A DNA stretch of 64,000 bases from Desulfatitalea tepidiphila. GTDB taxonomy: Bacteria > Desulfobacterota > Desulfobacteria > Desulfobacterales > Desulfosarcinaceae. Location: positions 744,001 to 808,000 of the forward strand of contig NZ_BCAG01000003.1 in assembly GCF_001293685.1 (NCBI RefSeq), read 5' to 3'. The notes under the pieces are model-generated. The model was given only the letters and a program-made list of their open reading frames with translations. It made no database searches and was not told where the DNA came from. The translations under genes and the position numbers were made by a program. Below are positions 27,074 through 35,442 of the stretch, in pieces (position 1 is the stretch's first letter; each line of letters starts with the position of its first letter).

Positions 27074-27724
27074 ATGGGATTCTATACAATGGTGGCCTTT
27101 TTTCAGAAAGGCGGCATGTTCATGTACCCGATCATGCTGGTGTTTGCCGTGGGTGTGGCGATCGCTTTCGAGCGCTGGATCCAGCTGTACCGCATCCGGA
27201 ATGCCAATGGAAAGATGTGGCTGCAGCTGCACCCCTTACTGGCCAAGGGTGAATTTGAAAAGGCGCGCCAAATGGCCAACAAGGACAAATCCAGTATGGC
27301 GCAGATGCTGGGCATGGGACTGGCGCGTCAGGGAGCGGTACGGCGCCGCGAAGACATCGAGATCGCCATGGAAGAGAGCATGATGGAGATCATCCCGCAG
27401 TTGGAAAAGCGCACGCCTTACGTGGCGTTGCTGTCCAACATCGCCACTTTGCTGGGTCTTTTGGGGACCATCATGGGGCTGATCGAAGCCTTTACGGCAG
27501 TGGCCAACGCCAACCCGGCGGAAAAGGCCGACCTGCTGTCGGCCAGCATCTCGGTGGCCATGAATACCACGGCCTTCGGCCTGATGGCGGCCATCCCGCT
27601 GTTGCTGTTTCACGCCAAGCTGACCTCCACCACCGGCCAGATCGTCGACAGCCTGGAGATGGCATCGGTCAAGGCCCTGAACAGCATCTCCAATTACGCC
27701 AAACGTCAATTTGAGGCGAGTTGA
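27074..27724 (+). CDS. exbB: ExbB/TolQ-type proton channel subunit (copy 1)
   Basis: Inner-membrane subunit of a TolQ/ExbB/MotA-type motor, 216 residues. The first membrane segment follows the N-terminus (FMYPIMLVFAVGVAIAFERW). The second and third carry the family motifs LLGLLGTIMGLIEAF and ISVAMNTTAFGLMAAIPLLL, including the channel-lining threonines. Strong ribosome site GAGGAGG upstream of the ATG. Two exbD-like genes follow directly. From 27305 to 27688 it is identical to the second exbB at 30276 except for one base, while the first 77 codons differ clearly. Confidence 0.93.
   Translation: MGFYTMVAFFQKGGMFMYPIMLVFAVGVAIAFERWIQLYRIRNANGKMWLQLHPLLAKGEFEKARQMANKDKSSMAQMLGMGLARQGAVRRREDIEIAMEESMMEIIPQLEKRTPYVALLSNIATLLGLLGTIMGLIEAFTAVANANPAEKADLLSASISVAMNTTAFGLMAAIPLLLFHAKLTSTTGQIVDSLEMASVKALNSISNYAKRQFEAS
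27305..27688 (+). repeat. Near-identical exbB segment, copy A
   Basis: 384 bases identical to 30507-30890 except A at 27340 versus G at 30542. Flanking coding sequence of the two exbB genes is much less similar, so this is a recently homogenised block. Confidence 0.98.
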
Positions 27725-27726
27725 TT

Positions 27727-28218
27727 ATGAGCCGACGAGAAATGAAAAAAATACGAATGCAGGAGACACCCGCCCTGGACATCACCACCTTCCTCAACCT
27801 GATGGTGGTACTGATTCCATTTTTGCTCATCAGCGCCGTCTTTTCGCGCGTGACGATCATGGAGTTGAGCGTGCCGACCAGTTCGGGCGGTTCGGCCATC
27901 GACACACCCAACTTCGCCATCGAGGTGATCGTTCGCAAGGCCGGCTTCGAAATCGCCAACGGATCGAGCGTGGAGGCGGCCATCCCAAAAAAGGAGGGGC
28001 AGTACGATATGGAGATGCTGGGCGAAATGCTGCTGCGCCTCAAGGCCCAATATCCTGAGAAGGAGGACGCCACGGTCCTGATGGAGCCGGATATCGAATA
28101 TGACTACCTGATCCAGATCATGGATGCCGTGAGGGGCACGGAGATCATGGCGGAAGAGGGTGAAGAGGTTCGCAAAGTGGTCCTTTTCCCGGATATATCC
28201 ATAGGAGATGCACCATGA
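27727..28218 (+). CDS. exbD: ExbD/TolR-like stator protein lacking the membrane Asp
   Basis: 163 residues with one N-terminal membrane segment and a periplasmic domain. The membrane motif reads LDITTFLNLMVVLIPFLL. Aligned with TolR/ExbD (TPLIDVML), the proton-carrying Asp is replaced by Asn24. The ATG at 27727 is preferred over the TTG at 27721, which overlaps the exbB stop. The stop overlaps the next start (ATGA, 28215-28218). Paired ExbD-like genes also occur in Agl-type motors (AglQ/AglS). This copy probably has a structural rather than proton-carrying role. Confidence 0.88.
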   Translation: MSRREMKKIRMQETPALDITTFLNLMVVLIPFLLISAVFSRVTIMELSVPTSSGGSAIDTPNFAIEVIVRKAGFEIANGSSVEAAIPKKEGQYDMEMLGEMLLRLKAQYPEKEDATVLMEPDIEYDYLIQIMDAVRGTEIMAEEGEEVRKVVLFPDISIGDAP

Positions 28219-28709
28219 AGAACAGCAGACGTCTGAAGCGCATGGCGCGCAACAAAAAAAAGGTATCGGGACTGAACCTGACCTCCCTGATGGATGTGTT
28301 TACCATCCTTGTCTTTTTTCTTCTGTTTCACTCGTCTGGGGGGGAAGCGGTGGAGGCGCCCAAACAGATCAAATTGCCGGACTCCATTGCCGAGGCCAAG
28401 CCGAGAGAAACGGTGGTCATCATGGTCAGTCCCGACGTGGTGCTGGTCCAGGGGGAGGCCGTGATCGAAACGGCCGAGTTGCTGACCTCGGGCAAGGAAA
28501 CGATAGGGGAAATTACGGCGCGGCTCGAGCAGTTGGAACGCAACATCATCGGGATCAGCACCCGAACGGTGGTGGACAGCAAGGAGGTCACCATCCTTGC
28601 GGACAAAAGCATACCGTTCAGCGCGCTTAAAAAAATCATGTCAACCTGCACGGGTTCTGGATACGGTCGTATTTCACTCGCCGTTATCCAGAAGGCCGCC
28701 CAAACTTAG
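28215..28709 (+). CDS. exbD: ExbD/TolR-like stator protein with conserved Asp
   Basis: 164 residues. Positive N-terminus, then the membrane segment LNLTSLMDVFTILVFFLLF with Asp27 at the place of the proton-carrying Asp of ExbD/TolR. The periplasmic domain (residues 50-164) has the usual beta-alpha ExbD pattern and ends with a TolR-like VTILADKSIPFSALKKIM. Ribosome site AGGAG is inside the end of the previous gene. It is likely the active proton-coupled partner of the upstream Asn-containing ExbD. Confidence 0.9.
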   Translation: MKNSRRLKRMARNKKKVSGLNLTSLMDVFTILVFFLLFHSSGGEAVEAPKQIKLPDSIAEAKPRETVVIMVSPDVVLVQGEAVIETAELLTSGKETIGEITARLEQLERNIIGISTRTVVDSKEVTILADKSIPFSALKKIMSTCTGSGYGRISLAVIQKAAQT

Positions 28710-28737
28710 CGTGAACGCCGTGAATACATCCACATCC

Positions 28738-30228
28738 ATGTTAGCAGAAGAATTGATGCCGCTGAATGCCGAGATCCAGCGTATCGAGGGGCAATGCGAA
28801 GCCCTGGCGGGTCAGTTGCGCGCCGTCGAAACGGAGCTCGAAGGATTTGCCGCGGAGCGCCAGCGATTCGACGCGTTGCGGGACGTTTGCAAGGCCTTCG
28901 ATCGGCTGGGGGAACTGCAGGCGGAAACACTTTTCTGGGACGGTATGGCACCTGCCGAAGATACCGCCGCACACCTTCAGCGGGTGCGCGATCGCGTGGC
29001 GCGGTTCGAAGGGGAGATCAGCGGCTTCCTCGAAAAGCAAGCGTCGCTGCGCGAGCAGATCGAACGGCACACCAGCGAGCTGGATTTCCTCTACGAAGAG
29101 GTGCGCGACGCATACGACCGGGAGGAGCGGCGCAAGGAAGAATTCGTCATCGAAAGAGATGTCTCTTCCGTTCCCCACCGCGCCATGATCATGCCCTGGA
29201 CCAGGGAGGCCGAAAGCGAAAAGCGTTTCCGCCGTGCCGTACTGGTCGCCTTGCTGGTCTGTTTCATCTGCGGCGCCGTGTTCCAGATGGTCAGCGTGCC
29301 GGTCCCGGACCGTTCGGTGGCCGTGGTCGAGATTCCCGAGCGGCTCGCCAAGCTGGTGAAGAATGAGCCGCCCAAACCGGTGGCGCAACCCAAACCCGTG
29401 AACAAGCCGCCTCAGGAAGAGATAAAAACGGCCCAGGAGACGACCCAGCCCAAACCCGAGCCGGCCAAGCCCGAAAAACCGTCCAAAGAGGCCGGCGGGT
29501 CACCCAAACCAGCCCAGGTGGCCAAGGCGGGAGGCGGTGGCGGCGGAAAGGCCGCGGCCCGTAAAAAGGCCGAGCGGGTCGGGGTGCTGGCATTCAAAAA
29601 CACCTTCAAGGATCTCATGGCGGAGACGCCCGTGGCGAAGCTGGGCACCGAGGCCCGGGTGACCAAGGGGAGTCCTCGGGTGGCAGGCCAGGCCGTGGCC
29701 CAGCGATCACTGGTCGCCATGCAGGCCAAGGGCGGATCCAGCGGCGGTATCGCCTACGCCGCGGTCAGCCGCAATGTCGGCTATGGAAATGTCGACCGGC
29801 TGGGGGGCGGCGGCATCGGCAAGGGTGGCGGCGGTGGCACTGGCAACGGCATCGGTTACGGTTCCGGTCCGGTCGAAAGCGCCATTGCCGATATCGCCGA
29901 ATCGGCGCGGCCTTTGAGCGACGGCCCGGGCGCAGGCCGGACCGACGAAGAGATTCAGATCGTCTTCGACCGCTACAAAGCGACGTTGTATCGGATTTAT
30001 AACCGTGAATTGCGCAAGGACCCGACCCTGCGGGGCAAGATCCTGCTGCGCCTCAGCATCGAAACCAGTGGGGAGGTGTCAATGTGCAAAGTGGAATCCA
30101 CCGATCTGGGATCGCCGGAATTGGTGGCGATGATCGTCGAGCGTATCCGGCGGTTCAATTTTGGCCCCAAGGAAGGGGTACCCAAAATGACCATACTTTA
30201 TCCGATCGATTTTCTGCCCGCCGGATAG
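28738..30228 (+). CDS. TonB-like energy transducer with cytoplasmic coiled coil and AgmX/PglI-type C-terminus
   Basis: About 496 residues. Residues 5-150 are a cytoplasmic coiled coil (IQRIEGQCEALAGQLRAVET). One membrane helix lies near 166-188 (AVLVALLVCFICGAVFQMV). A Pro/Lys/Glu-rich periplasm-spanning stretch follows (200-262), then a Gly-rich stretch (338-378) and a C-terminal TonB-like domain (401-496; YNRELRKDPTLRGKILLRLS) of the kind named AgmX/PglI C-terminal. Classical TonB has almost no cytoplasmic part, so the coiled coil is unusual and recalls GltG/GltJ-type proteins. The start is uncertain: GTG at 28711, ATG at 28738 and ATG at 28756 (weak AGAAGAA site) are all in frame. It sits between exbD and the second exbB, so it should link the motor to an outer-membrane partner. 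Confidence 0.82.
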   Translation: MLAEELMPLNAEIQRIEGQCEALAGQLRAVETELEGFAAERQRFDALRDVCKAFDRLGELQAETLFWDGMAPAEDTAAHLQRVRDRVARFEGEISGFLEKQASLREQIERHTSELDFLYEEVRDAYDREERRKEEFVIERDVSSVPHRAMIMPWTREAESEKRFRRAVLVALLVCFICGAVFQMVSVPVPDRSVAVVEIPERLAKLVKNEPPKPVAQPKPVNKPPQEEIKTAQETTQPKPEPAKPEKPSKEAGGSPKPAQVAKAGGGGGGKAAARKKAERVGVLAFKNTFKDLMAETPVAKLGTEARVTKGSPRVAGQAVAQRSLVAMQAKGGSSGGIAYAAVSRNVGYGNVDRLGGGGIGKGGGGGTGNGIGYGSGPVESAIADIAESARPLSDGPGAGRTDEEIQIVFDRYKATLYRIYNRELRKDPTLRGKILLRLSIETSGEVSMCKVESTDLGSPELVAMIVERIRRFNFGPKEGVPKMTILYPIDFLPAG

Positions 30229-30275
30229 GCGGGACATCTTAATTTGGCGCTTTGCCTGTTATCAGGAGGAAAACC

Positions 30276-30998
30276 ATGGGAATCACTACAATGGTGGCAT
30301 TTTTTCAGAAGGGTGGGTTGTTCATGTATCCCATTCTGTTCGTGTTTGCGGCCGGCATGGCCATTGCGCTGGAGCGCTGGGCCCGGTTGGCGCATATCCA
30401 GAGCGTGAATCGCAAGATGTGGAATACCCTCCATCCCATGCTGGTCAAAGGGGATTTCGACAAGGTCCGGGCCATTGTCGACAAGGATACATCCACCATT
30501 TCGCGCATGCTGGGCATGGGACTGGCGCGTCAGGGAGCGGTGCGGCGCCGCGAAGACATCGAGATCGCCATGGAAGAGAGCATGATGGAGATCATCCCGC
30601 AGTTGGAAAAGCGCACGCCTTACGTGGCGTTGCTGTCCAACATCGCCACTTTGCTGGGTCTTTTGGGGACCATCATGGGGCTGATCGAAGCCTTTACGGC
30701 AGTGGCCAACGCCAACCCGGCGGAAAAGGCCGACCTGCTGTCGGCCAGCATCTCGGTGGCCATGAATACCACGGCCTTCGGCCTGATGGCGGCCATCCCG
30801 CTGTTGCTGTTTCACGCCAAGCTGACCTCCACCACCGGCCAGATCGTCGACAGCCTGGAGATGGCATCGGTCAAGGCCCTGAACAGCATCGCCCATCTCA
30901 GCAGGCAGCGGTTTGAGGAGAAACTGGAATATTCGGAAGGTCAAAGGGCGGCCGGTGCAAAAAAGCCGAAGATGCAAACAGCCTTGGAAGGCAAATGA
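30276..30998 (+). CDS. exbB: ExbB/TolQ-type proton channel subunit (copy 2)
   Basis: 240 residues; same layout as the copy at 27074. The first 77 residues share only part of their sequence with copy 1 (MGITTMVAFFQKGGLFMYPI), the middle 128 residues are the same, and there is a 25-residue basic tail absent from copy 1. Start at 30276 is set by CAGGAGG 7 bases upstream; the 8 extra codons back to 30252 are unlikely. Two ExbB proteins could form a mixed channel or two alternative motors served by the same ExbD pair. Confidence 0.93.
   Translation: MGITTMVAFFQKGGLFMYPILFVFAAGMAIALERWARLAHIQSVNRKMWNTLHPMLVKGDFDKVRAIVDKDTSTISRMLGMGLARQGAVRRREDIEIAMEESMMEIIPQLEKRTPYVALLSNIATLLGLLGTIMGLIEAFTAVANANPAEKADLLSASISVAMNTTAFGLMAAIPLLLFHAKLTSTTGQIVDSLEMASVKALNSIAHLSRQRFEEKLEYSEGQRAAGAKKPKMQTALEGK
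30507..30890 (+). repeat. Near-identical exbB segment, copy B
   Basis: Second copy of the 384-base block at 27305-27688, one mismatch (30542). Direct orientation, 3202 bases apart, separated by exbD, exbD and the TonB-like gene. Confidence 0.98.
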
Positions 30999-31046
30999 AG
31001 GCCTTGCCTTCACACGGTTCGCTCGTAACCCAAAAAAGGAGAGAAA

Positions 31047-31586
31047 ATGAAAAGAATCAAATGGTTGGCTCTGGCTCTGATGATCGTTTCGATGGCGATG
31101 CTTACGGTTTCGTGCGCCACGCAGGCAACGCAAACCGAACCGTCCCAAGAGGCAGCATCGGCAAGTGTCGACGCCAAAACCGATTCGGTCGAAGCGCGAC
31201 AAGCGTCTCAAACACCCCAGGCGGCTGCCGATTCCGGGGCAGCCGCCACGTCGGAATTGTTGGAAGAGCAGATCTACTTCGATTTCGACAGTGCCCTTCT
31301 GACCGGCCCGGCCACCCAGCGGCTCATCGGCAAGGCGGATTATCTCCGTCGACACGCGGACGTGACGGTAACGGTGGAAGGACACTGCGATGCTCGCGGT
31401 ACCGAAGCCTACAACATGGCCTTGGGGCAACGGCGGGCCGAAGCGGTGAAGCGTTTTTTGTTGGATTTGGGTATCCGCTCCGAACGGGTGGAGACGATCA
31501 GCTATGGTGAAGAGCGGCCGGCAGTTTCAGGAAACGACGAATCGGCCTGGGCCCAGAACCGCCGGGCGGAGTTTCTGATCGATTGA
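31047..31586 (+). CDS. pal: Pal-like peptidoglycan-associated lipoprotein
   Basis: 179 residues. Signal peptide with a slightly atypical lipobox (LTVSC, Cys23), a short Ala/Gln/Ser-rich linker, then an OmpA-like domain (residues 70-179) starting IYFDFDSALL. EGHCDARG carries the Asp and LGQRRAEAV the Arg that bind diaminopimelate, and the last residues (NRRAEFLID) are typical of Pal. Good ribosome site (AAGGAGAG). Last gene before a hairpin terminator. It should clamp the outer membrane to peptidoglycan, either as the general Pal or dedicated to this operon; no tolB or tolA is adjacent. Confidence 0.92.
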   Translation: MKRIKWLALALMIVSMAMLTVSCATQATQTEPSQEAASASVDAKTDSVEARQASQTPQAAADSGAAATSELLEEQIYFDFDSALLTGPATQRLIGKADYLRRHADVTVTVEGHCDARGTEAYNMALGQRRAEAVKRFLLDLGIRSERVETISYGEERPAVSGNDESAWAQNRRAEFLID

Positions 31587-31621
31587 TACTTTGACCCTTC
31601 AAGAACCCAACACAAGTTAAC

Positions 31622-31656
31622 AGGGCGGCCACCACTGGGGCCGCCCTCGGCTTTTT
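31622..31656 (+). terminator. Rho-independent terminator of the large operon
   Basis: Perfect 9-base stem AGGGCGGCC / GGCCGCCCT with an 8-base loop, followed by a T5 run, 36 bases after the pal stop codon. Confidence 0.82.
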
Positions 31657-31811
31657 GCCTGGGAGCCTCATCCAGATGCCGGTTTGCGTTTTTGAAACCG
31701 ATCGTATCGGCCGGCATGGATTGCCCGTAATGGCATCGCGGTGGGATTCGGGTCAAGCGGCGCTTGACCCGGACGAGCGTCTGTGGGATGAGGGCCATCA
31801 AAAAGGAAAAA

Positions 31812-33596
31812 ATGGACCAAGGGGCACACCGAAGGCGCCATATGGATTCAGACCCACCCGAATTGCTGAACTACCAACTGACCCGCATCAAGACCGAGGC
31901 GGCGACCGGGTATTTTGATTGTGTTCCCGCCGAGCCTTATGGCTTCGAAGAGGCGCTGGACGAGGCCCGCCGCCACCCCAACGACGAGTTCATTCGCAAG
32001 CACGTGTTGCGTCTGGTCGGCGCCTGGACGCCGCAGGACCTCAAACGCGCTGTTCTTCAAGTTTCCGATGACGACCTGTTTTTAAAAGCGCTTTTTTTCG
32101 AGGCATGCCTGCTCATTGAGCCGTTGGCCGCCCTGCGCGGGCTGTTTCCTGAAAGAGAGCGCGGCCGCCTGGCCAAGGCTTCACCCCTGGTATTCATCAA
32201 AGCGCACCGACAGGCCGATCATCGGTTGCACCGGCGTTGGATCGATCGCCTGCGGCCCAACTTTCTGGAACACGAGGCACTGCCCGCACCCGAGGAGATC
32301 GGTCTGCCATCGCCGGCGGATGCGCAAAGCGTGGCCCGTGCCCTGGTCGTAGAGGAACCATTGGAGCGACTGGCCTTATCCATTGAAGACCAGATCGGGA
32401 AAGGCCGGATCGGTCAAGACATCGCAGCGCCGCTCGATCCCGGGGAAATCACCGCATTGGCACTGGAACGTTTGACCGCAGCGGGCATTCAAGTGGGTGG
32501 GGAGATGCGCCACGAGGCCTCCCTGAGTCCCATCGCCCTGCTGCGCAACTGGCAATTGGCGGTGAGCGTCGATTGCGGCCGGCATCGTTACCGCCTCCAG
32601 GGCGAGCAGATTGCCTTTGGCAGAGGTTTGGAACTGGAAGCGGCCCGGGTGGCCTGCGTAATGGAGGTCGTCGAGCGGGTCAGCGCCTATGCCGGTATCG
32701 CCGGTGATGAAGTGGTGGGATATCGGACAACCCGCACCCTGGTGCATGCCCGGCTTTCCGATCTGACCTGCAGGGGCAGGGCCGCCCTTGATCCGAACCG
32801 ATTGGGCCTGGAAGCCCCTTACCGGGATGAGCCATTGTACTGGGTCGAGGGTCAGGCGGCCGGAAAGGACGGGCGCTATCCCATCCTGGTGCCGTCTCAA
32901 TGCGTGTTTTTGTTTTGCAATCTGGATGAGATCAAACTCTTTTCGGCGCTGGGCTCCAACGGCCTGGGCGCCGGGTCCACCCACTCTCAGGCCAAGTGCC
33001 AGGCGCTGCTCGAGCTTATTGAACGTGACAGCGCGGCCACCATCCCTCATGTGCCGGAGCTATGCTTTGATGTGGAAACCAGCGAGGATCGCATCGCCAA
33101 CCTGCTCCGCAGCTATGCCGAGCGAGGCATTCAGGTGGGCTTTCTCGATCTGACCGGTCCGCTGGGTGTGCCGTGTTGCAAGTGTTTCGTGGTGGACGGG
33201 CAAGGGCAGGTGGCCGCCGGCACTGCTGCCGCGCTTGACGCCCGGAAAGCCTTGGTTTCGGCCCTCACGGAAACGCCCTATCCCTTTCCCAATGGGCCGC
33301 CCTCCCGGCCCCTGCCGCCGGCCGCGGTGCGGGTGCCCCTGGAGGCGCTTCCCGATTACGACCGCGGTGATGCGGAGCAGAATCTCATGCTGTTGGAACG
33401 GCTGCTGCAGGTGAACGGCTTCGAGCCGATATACGTCGACCTGACCCGGTCCGACCTCGGATTGCCGGTGGTGCGGGCCATTATCCCAGGCATGGAGATG
33501 ACGGGGGATTTCGACCGCTTCTCTCGGGTGCATCCCCGGCTTTACGGACACTACCTGCGATATGCACAACCCCGCCGGGCGGGGCGGGGGAAGTAA
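31812..33596 (+). CDS. YcaO-domain protein
   Basis: 594 residues. The N-terminal 230 residues show no domain I recognise. The C-terminal half (about 250-580) is a YcaO domain: SNGLGAGSTHSQAKCQALLE followed by LIERD (residues 381-406) is the ATP/Mg-binding helix, and GLPVVRAIIPGME near 555 fits the family end. YcaO proteins use ATP to activate amide carbonyls, making azolines, thioamides or amidines; E. coli YcaO acts with RimO. No short precursor-peptide gene, dehydrogenase or E1-like gene is beside it, so it may modify a protein encoded elsewhere. Start at 31812 (AAGGA upstream); 31842 is an alternative. A terminator separates it from the upstream operon. It is convergent with the next gene. 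Confidence 0.82.
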   Translation: MDQGAHRRRHMDSDPPELLNYQLTRIKTEAATGYFDCVPAEPYGFEEALDEARRHPNDEFIRKHVLRLVGAWTPQDLKRAVLQVSDDDLFLKALFFEACLLIEPLAALRGLFPERERGRLAKASPLVFIKAHRQADHRLHRRWIDRLRPNFLEHEALPAPEEIGLPSPADAQSVARALVVEEPLERLALSIEDQIGKGRIGQDIAAPLDPGEITALALERLTAAGIQVGGEMRHEASLSPIALLRNWQLAVSVDCGRHRYRLQGEQIAFGRGLELEAARVACVMEVVERVSAYAGIAGDEVVGYRTTRTLVHARLSDLTCRGRAALDPNRLGLEAPYRDEPLYWVEGQAAGKDGRYPILVPSQCVFLFCNLDEIKLFSALGSNGLGAGSTHSQAKCQALLELIERDSAATIPHVPELCFDVETSEDRIANLLRSYAERGIQVGFLDLTGPLGVPCCKCFVVDGQGQVAAGTAAALDARKALVSALTETPYPFPNGPPSRPLPPAAVRVPLEALPDYDRGDAEQNLMLLERLLQVNGFEPIYVDLTRSDLGLPVVRAIIPGMEMTGDFDRFSRVHPRLYGHYLRYAQPRRAGRGK

Positions 33597-33601
33597 AAAG
33601 G

Positions 33602-35227
33602 TCAAATCCCCTCGGCGCTCTGGGCGCGTTTCAACTCCTTCTTCAATATCTTCCCTGTCGGATTTCTCGGGATCTGGTCGATGAACTCCACGATTTCAGG
33701 TATCTTGTAGCGCGCCAGCTTGTCGGCCAGGTAGGATTGGACCGCTTCGGCCGAAAGTGCATTCGGTTCGGACAGTTCGATCACTGCCTTGACTCTTTCG
33801 CCCAGCGCCGCATCGGGATAGCCGATCACCGCGGCCGCCACGATCAGGGGATGGCTTTCGAGCACCATCTCGATCTCTTTGGGATAGATATTTTCACCAC
33901 CGCGGTTGATCATGTCTTTCTTGCGGTCGACCACATAGAAAAAACCATCCGCATCCTGAGTGCCGATGTCGCCGGTGCGCAGCCAGCCGTGTTGCAGTGT
34001 CTCGGCCGTTGCCTTTTGGTCGTGCAGGTAGGCGAGCATGGTGTTCGGGCCCTTGACGCAGATTTCACCGCGCGTGTCGACCGGAAGTTCATTGAGATCG
34101 TCGTCGAGGATGCGCACCTCCTGCTCGGGCAGGGCGATCCCGATAGAACCGATCTTCCGCCGGCCGAGCGGCGGATTGACCGTGGAGATGCCGGTGCCTT
34201 CGGTCAAGCCGTATCCTTCGACGATTTCCACGTTGAAACGCTCCTTGAAGCCCTTGATCAAATCGATGGAAAGGGGCGCCGCACCGCAGAAGGCCCACCG
34301 CAGTTTGAGTCTGGCACGATCGACCTGGGAAGGATCGATTGAGTAATAGACGTAGTTGTACATGGCGGGCACGCCCATCAGGATCGTGACGCCGTTGTCG
34401 AGGATGGCCGGCCAGAAATCCTTGGGTGAAAAGGACGGGCGGATACACAGGGTCTGCCCGCAGAAGGTCATGGGATAGGTCCACACACAGATGGGGTTGG
34501 TGTGAAACATGGGCAGCAGGATCAACATCGTGTCGTCGCCCTGCACCAGGCCAAGACGGGCCATGGCGCGACAGATGGAGAGTTGGTTGCCGTTGGAGAT
34601 CATGATCCCTTTGGGCCGCCCCGTGGTACCCGACGAATAGAGCATCAGGGCGGGATCTTCCAACCCCTGGGGCTCAAATGCCGCGTCATCCGGGTATTGA
34701 GCGAGAATGTCGGCCAGGGTGGTCTGAGAAATCTCCTCGCGTCTGACACCGTCGCCGACCACCTCCACCACCATCGGCTTGTGCGTCGCGGCGTGGTAGC
34801 CCTTGACAAAATCGGCCATGAAGGCATCACCAACAAACACCACCCGCGGTCGGGCATGATCGAGGGCATAGGCGATTTCGGGGCCCTTGAGTGAAAAATT
34901 GAGGAGTCCGGCCACAGCCCCGATCTTCTGCGCGCCGAACATGACATCGTAGATCTGGGGGGAATTCATGATCATCAGGGAGACGATGTCGCCCTTGCGG
35001 ACCCCCCGGTCGATCAGAAAATTGGCCACGCGATTCGCGTTCTGGTTGGTCTGCGCATAGGTGCGGCAATCATCGCCGAACAGCACGTGGCGACGGTCGG
35101 GGATCTCCTCGGCCCGCACGGCGATCATCTCGGCCAGGCTGGTAAAAGAGGTGCGCAGACCTTTTAAGAAGGGCAGAGCTACGAGGTCCACAAAGTTGGC
35201 AGCGGGAACAGCGGTTTTTGAAGTCAT
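33602..35227 (-). CDS. AMP-dependent acyl-CoA synthetase/ligase
   Basis: 541 residues, cytoplasmic. Class I adenylate-forming enzyme: the phosphate-binding motif YSSGTTGRPKG (near residue 197), EGYGLTEGTG, the hinge GWLRTGDIG and the catalytic lysine region NPTGKILKKELK are all present. It forms an acyl-CoA from a carboxylate, ATP and CoA; medium- or long-chain fatty or aromatic acids are possible. Ribosome site AAGGAG is 8 bases before the ATG. It stands alone, divergent from the histidine kinase gene and convergent with the YcaO gene. Confidence 0.88.
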   Translation of the reverse strand: MTSKTAVPAANFVDLVALPFLKGLRTSFTSLAEMIAVRAEEIPDRRHVLFGDDCRTYAQTNQNANRVANFLIDRGVRKGDIVSLMIMNSPQIYDVMFGAQKIGAVAGLLNFSLKGPEIAYALDHARPRVVFVGDAFMADFVKGYHAATHKPMVVEVVGDGVRREEISQTTLADILAQYPDDAAFEPQGLEDPALMLYSSGTTGRPKGIMISNGNQLSICRAMARLGLVQGDDTMLILLPMFHTNPICVWTYPMTFCGQTLCIRPSFSPKDFWPAILDNGVTILMGVPAMYNYVYYSIDPSQVDRARLKLRWAFCGAAPLSIDLIKGFKERFNVEIVEGYGLTEGTGISTVNPPLGRRKIGSIGIALPEQEVRILDDDLNELPVDTRGEICVKGPNTMLAYLHDQKATAETLQHGWLRTGDIGTQDADGFFYVVDRKKDMINRGGENIYPKEIEMVLESHPLIVAAAVIGYPDAALGERVKAVIELSEPNALSAEAVQSYLADKLARYKIPEIVEFIDQIPRNPTGKILKKELKRAQSAEGI

Positions 35228-35442
35228 AATAGTCTCCTTTTTGGCGAATTCTATTGGGAAGGTTTTTCTCTGTCAACCTCGAACCGAGCATTTGTTCAGT
35301 TTCCGAGCGCCCGCGGAGACGATGTCAACCCTATTCTAAACCCCCCAAGACAGCCCAGTTGGGCTTGCATCGGACCGATATTGTAATATAATTATTTTCA
35401 GTCACATACCTGCTGACCTCTTCTGCCCAGTTAGGAGCCGGC

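Noticed and set aside
31812-33596. RiPP biosynthetic cluster around the YcaO gene
   Set aside because: No precursor peptide, dehydrogenase, protease or exporter gene is next to it.
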